The notes under the pieces were generated by a model that was not told the origin of the DNA, searched no databases, and worked only from the letters and a program-made list of their open reading frames with translations. Of a stretch of 64,000 nucleotides of DNA, positions 62,382 to 64,000 are shown piece after piece. Location: NCBI RefSeq assembly GCF_016313185.1, contig NZ_CP066218.1, positions 806,001-870,000 on the forward strand, in the 5' to 3' direction. The translations under genes and the position numbers were made by a program. This stretch comes from Mycolicibacterium baixiangningiae. GTDB lineage: Bacteria > Actinomycetota > Actinomycetes > Mycobacteriales > Mycobacteriaceae. The first letter of the stretch is position 1, and the number at the start of each line of letters is the position of its first letter.

Positions 62382-64000
62382 GTGGCGAACAATTCCTTTG
62401 ACCTGGACGGGCGCGGACCCAGCGATCGCCGGCTGGCCGGTGCCGGGCTCGCGGTTGTGCTTGTGGCAGTGGTGATTACGACGGCTCTTTTGGTGAAGGC
62501 AACGGGACGGCTGGATCCCTTCGTGCGCGTGGTCGCGAATCTCGTCAACGTCGGAGACGGACTGCCGCAGCGATCCGACGTCAAGTACCACGGCGTGCTG
62601 GTCGGCGCCGTCGAGGGTGTGACCCCGGCCGCGCATGGCCACCCCAACATCGTCCAGATCAACCTCAACCCGGAGTACGCCGGATCGATCCCGGCCACCG
62701 TCACCGCGCGGGTGGTGCCGAGCAACGTCTTCGCGGTGTCCTCGGTGCAACTGGTCGACCGCTCCGAGGGTGGCGGCCCGGCGATCAGCGCGGGCGCGCA
62801 GATTCCGGAGGACACCGAGTTGCCCACCGTGTTGTTCCAGACCACCATCAGCAAGTTGCGCGACGTCCTGGCCGCCACCGGGCGCGGCCGCGAGGACAAG
62901 ACGGTGGGCATCCTGGCCGCGGTGAACGCGGCCACCGAGGACCGCCGCACCGAGTTGCTGGCCGGCGGTGCGCAGCTGAACAGGCTCGTCGACCAGATCG
63001 ATGCGATCGTGGCCACCGATGCAGGTCCGACCACGGTTTCGGCACTCATCGAGGCCACTCGGGGATTGCAGGCGACTGCGCCGGAGTTGATCGACGCGCT
63101 GCACACGGCGGTCGGGCCCATGCAGACCCTGGTGGAGCAGCGTGCGCAACTCGACGCGCTGGTCAGCAGCGGCGTGCACACCGTGGGCACTACTCGTACG
63201 GCGCTGAACAACCACACCGACCGGCTGGTCACGATCACCACCGAGATGACCCCGGTGATCGGCAACCTGGCCGACACCTCGCGCCACTGGTTGCCGGCCT
63301 TCGTCAAGCTCAACGGGCTGTCCGACAAGTTCTTCACGGAGGTTTGGAAGTCCGAGCGCGACATCGGGAACATGCGGATGAATCTGTCGTTCACCCCGAC
63401 CTACACCTACACACGAGCCGACTGCCCGCGGTACGGCGAGTTGAAGGGGCCGAGCTGCTACACCGCACCCCTGGTGGTCACTCGACCCGAGCTGCCCGAT
63501 GTGCTGCTGCCGCAGAACTATCAGGCGCCCGCTGATTTGGCACCTCCGCCGGGAACGGTGGTCGGGGAGAACGGCAATCTGGTTGCCGTGGGTCCGCCGC
63601 TGGTCAACCCGAATCCGAGTTTGGCCGATCCGAATCCGCCGCTGCCGCCGTGGATGTCGCCTGCCCCACCGGTGCCCGGAACGGCGAATGACGCATTGGT
63701 CCCGATACCGCCGCCGCCGGTGAATCAGTCTCCGCTCGCCCCGGTGGCGCCGAAACCGGGTGACCCGCCCCTGCCAGCGCCCCCCGGCCCGCCACCGGCA
63801 CCGGTGCCGGTGCTGCCCGCCGAAGCCGCGCCGGCCTCGTTCGGAGGCAACGTCGGTCCGGTCGGCAGCGCGCAGGAGCGCGCGGCGCTCAGCGCCGCCA
63901 CCGGCCAACCGGTCACCACGGCAACGCAGTTGCTGCTCGGCCCGGTGGCCCGCGGTATGACGGTGAGGTCGGTGGAATCGGCTGTGGGAGAGGAGCCCCG
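62382..64000 (+). CDS. MceA-type substrate-binding protein (cut by window end)
   Basis: The GTG at 62382 directly follows the yrbEB stop. The visible 539 residues contain an N-terminal membrane anchor (LAGAGLAVVLVAVVITTALLV), the MCE domain with VRVVANLVNVGDGLPQRSDVKYHG and VTARVVPSNVFAVSSVQL, a coiled helical part (TRGLQATAPELIDALHTAVG) and, from about residue 370, a proline-rich region with repeats of PPPG, PPVP and APPGPPPAP. It is unusually long for MceA (most are near 400-450 residues). The end lies outside the window. Confidence 0.93.
   Translation, partial: MANNSFDLDGRGPSDRRLAGAGLAVVLVAVVITTALLVKATGRLDPFVRVVANLVNVGDGLPQRSDVKYHGVLVGAVEGVTPAAHGHPNIVQINLNPEYAGSIPATVTARVVPSNVFAVSSVQLVDRSEGGGPAISAGAQIPEDTELPTVLFQTTISKLRDVLAATGRGREDKTVGILAAVNAATEDRRTELLAGGAQLNRLVDQIDAIVATDAGPTTVSALIEATRGLQATAPELIDALHTAVGPMQTLVEQRAQLDALVSSGVHTVGTTRTALNNHTDRLVTITTEMTPVIGNLADTSRHWLPAFVKLNGLSDKFFTEVWKSERDIGNMRMNLSFTPTYTYTRADCPRYGELKGPSCYTAPLVVTRPELPDVLLPQNYQAPADLAPPPGTVVGENGNLVAVGPPLVNPNPSLADPNPPLPPWMSPAPPVPGTANDALVPIPPPPVNQSPLAPVAPKPGDPPLPAPPGPPPAPVPVLPAEAAPASFGGNVGPVGSAQERAALSAATGQPVTTATQLLLGPVARGMTVRSVESAVGEEP

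Noticed and set aside
62127..63908. Long minus-strand frame opposite mceA
   Set aside because: It is the shadow of the mceA coding sequence and has no recognisable domain.

Overview
The window is a piece of a high-GC actinobacterial chromosome. Gene content, gene order and protein sequence point to a fast-growing mycobacterium (Mycolicibacterium type). The order proC - excisionase-like HTH - bS22 - galE2 - acyltransferase - serB - glutaredoxin - hemACDB - hemL - ccs genes - menA - pnp - galE3 - menE - pitA - menB - fadD8 follows, from memory, the M. tuberculosis H37Rv block from about Rv0497 to Rv0551c, with insertions, one local inversion and several decayed genes. No rRNA, tRNA, CRISPR array, prophage or insertion sequence was seen. 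No gap between genes exceeds 300 bases.

Layout. 1-7395: end of a membrane protein, TIM-barrel isomerase, thioesterase-like protein, proC, HTH protein, ribosomal protein bS22, galE2-like SDR, acyltransferase, MaoC-like dehydratase, SerB phosphatase, glutaredoxin-like protein. 7435-14808: haem operon hemA-hemC-hemD-hemB followed by four small membrane proteins and an aminoglycoside-phosphotransferase-like kinase, with many 4-base start/stop overlaps. 14861-17330: an MpaB/Lcp-family (DUF2236) protein with its TetR regulator, an acidic repeat protein and an FMN-binding split-barrel protein. 17385-25104: hemL, phosphatase, ResA/CcdA/ResB/CcsB cytochrome c maturation system, ParA-like ATPase and small membrane proteins. 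25101-31247: aminotransferase broken by one stop codon, two response regulators, menA, pnp, galE3, hydrolase. 31268-40851: flavin oxidoreductase, NDH-2, two-component system, glycosyltransferase/DUF2064/methyltransferase set, membrane molybdenum oxidoreductase, polytopic glycosyltransferase-like protein. 41054-42979: FNT channel plus cyanase operon and a frameshifted PNPOx gene. 42987-46471: menE and phosphate transporter region with two DUF3349 genes. 46478-53125: glyoxalase, three SDRs (two in tandem), AraC regulator, menB, F420-type nitroreductase-like protein, HAD protein. 53135-57516: ECF sigma factor with a long C-terminal domain, wrecked MMPL transporter, fadD8. 57578-64000: two more DUF2236 genes, a divergent TetR regulator and the start of an mce operon (yrbEA, yrbEB, mceA, the last cut by the window end).

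How it fits together: tetrapyrrole synthesis (hemA,C,D,B,L) lies beside cytochrome c haem handling (ResA/CcdA/ResB/CcsB), and menaquinone genes (menA, menE, menB) are scattered between them, so much of the region serves respiration. Regulatory motifs visible by eye include a KstR-type palindrome at fadD8, a Pho-box-like direct repeat at pitA, a CRP-type palindrome before the FNT-cyanase operon, and a 14-base word placed on both sides of the TetR gene that precedes the mce operon.

Limits: all homology statements are from pattern recognition without database searches. Start codons are chosen by overlap, ribosome-binding site and remembered relatives. Apparent frameshifts and the in-frame stop could be sequencing errors.
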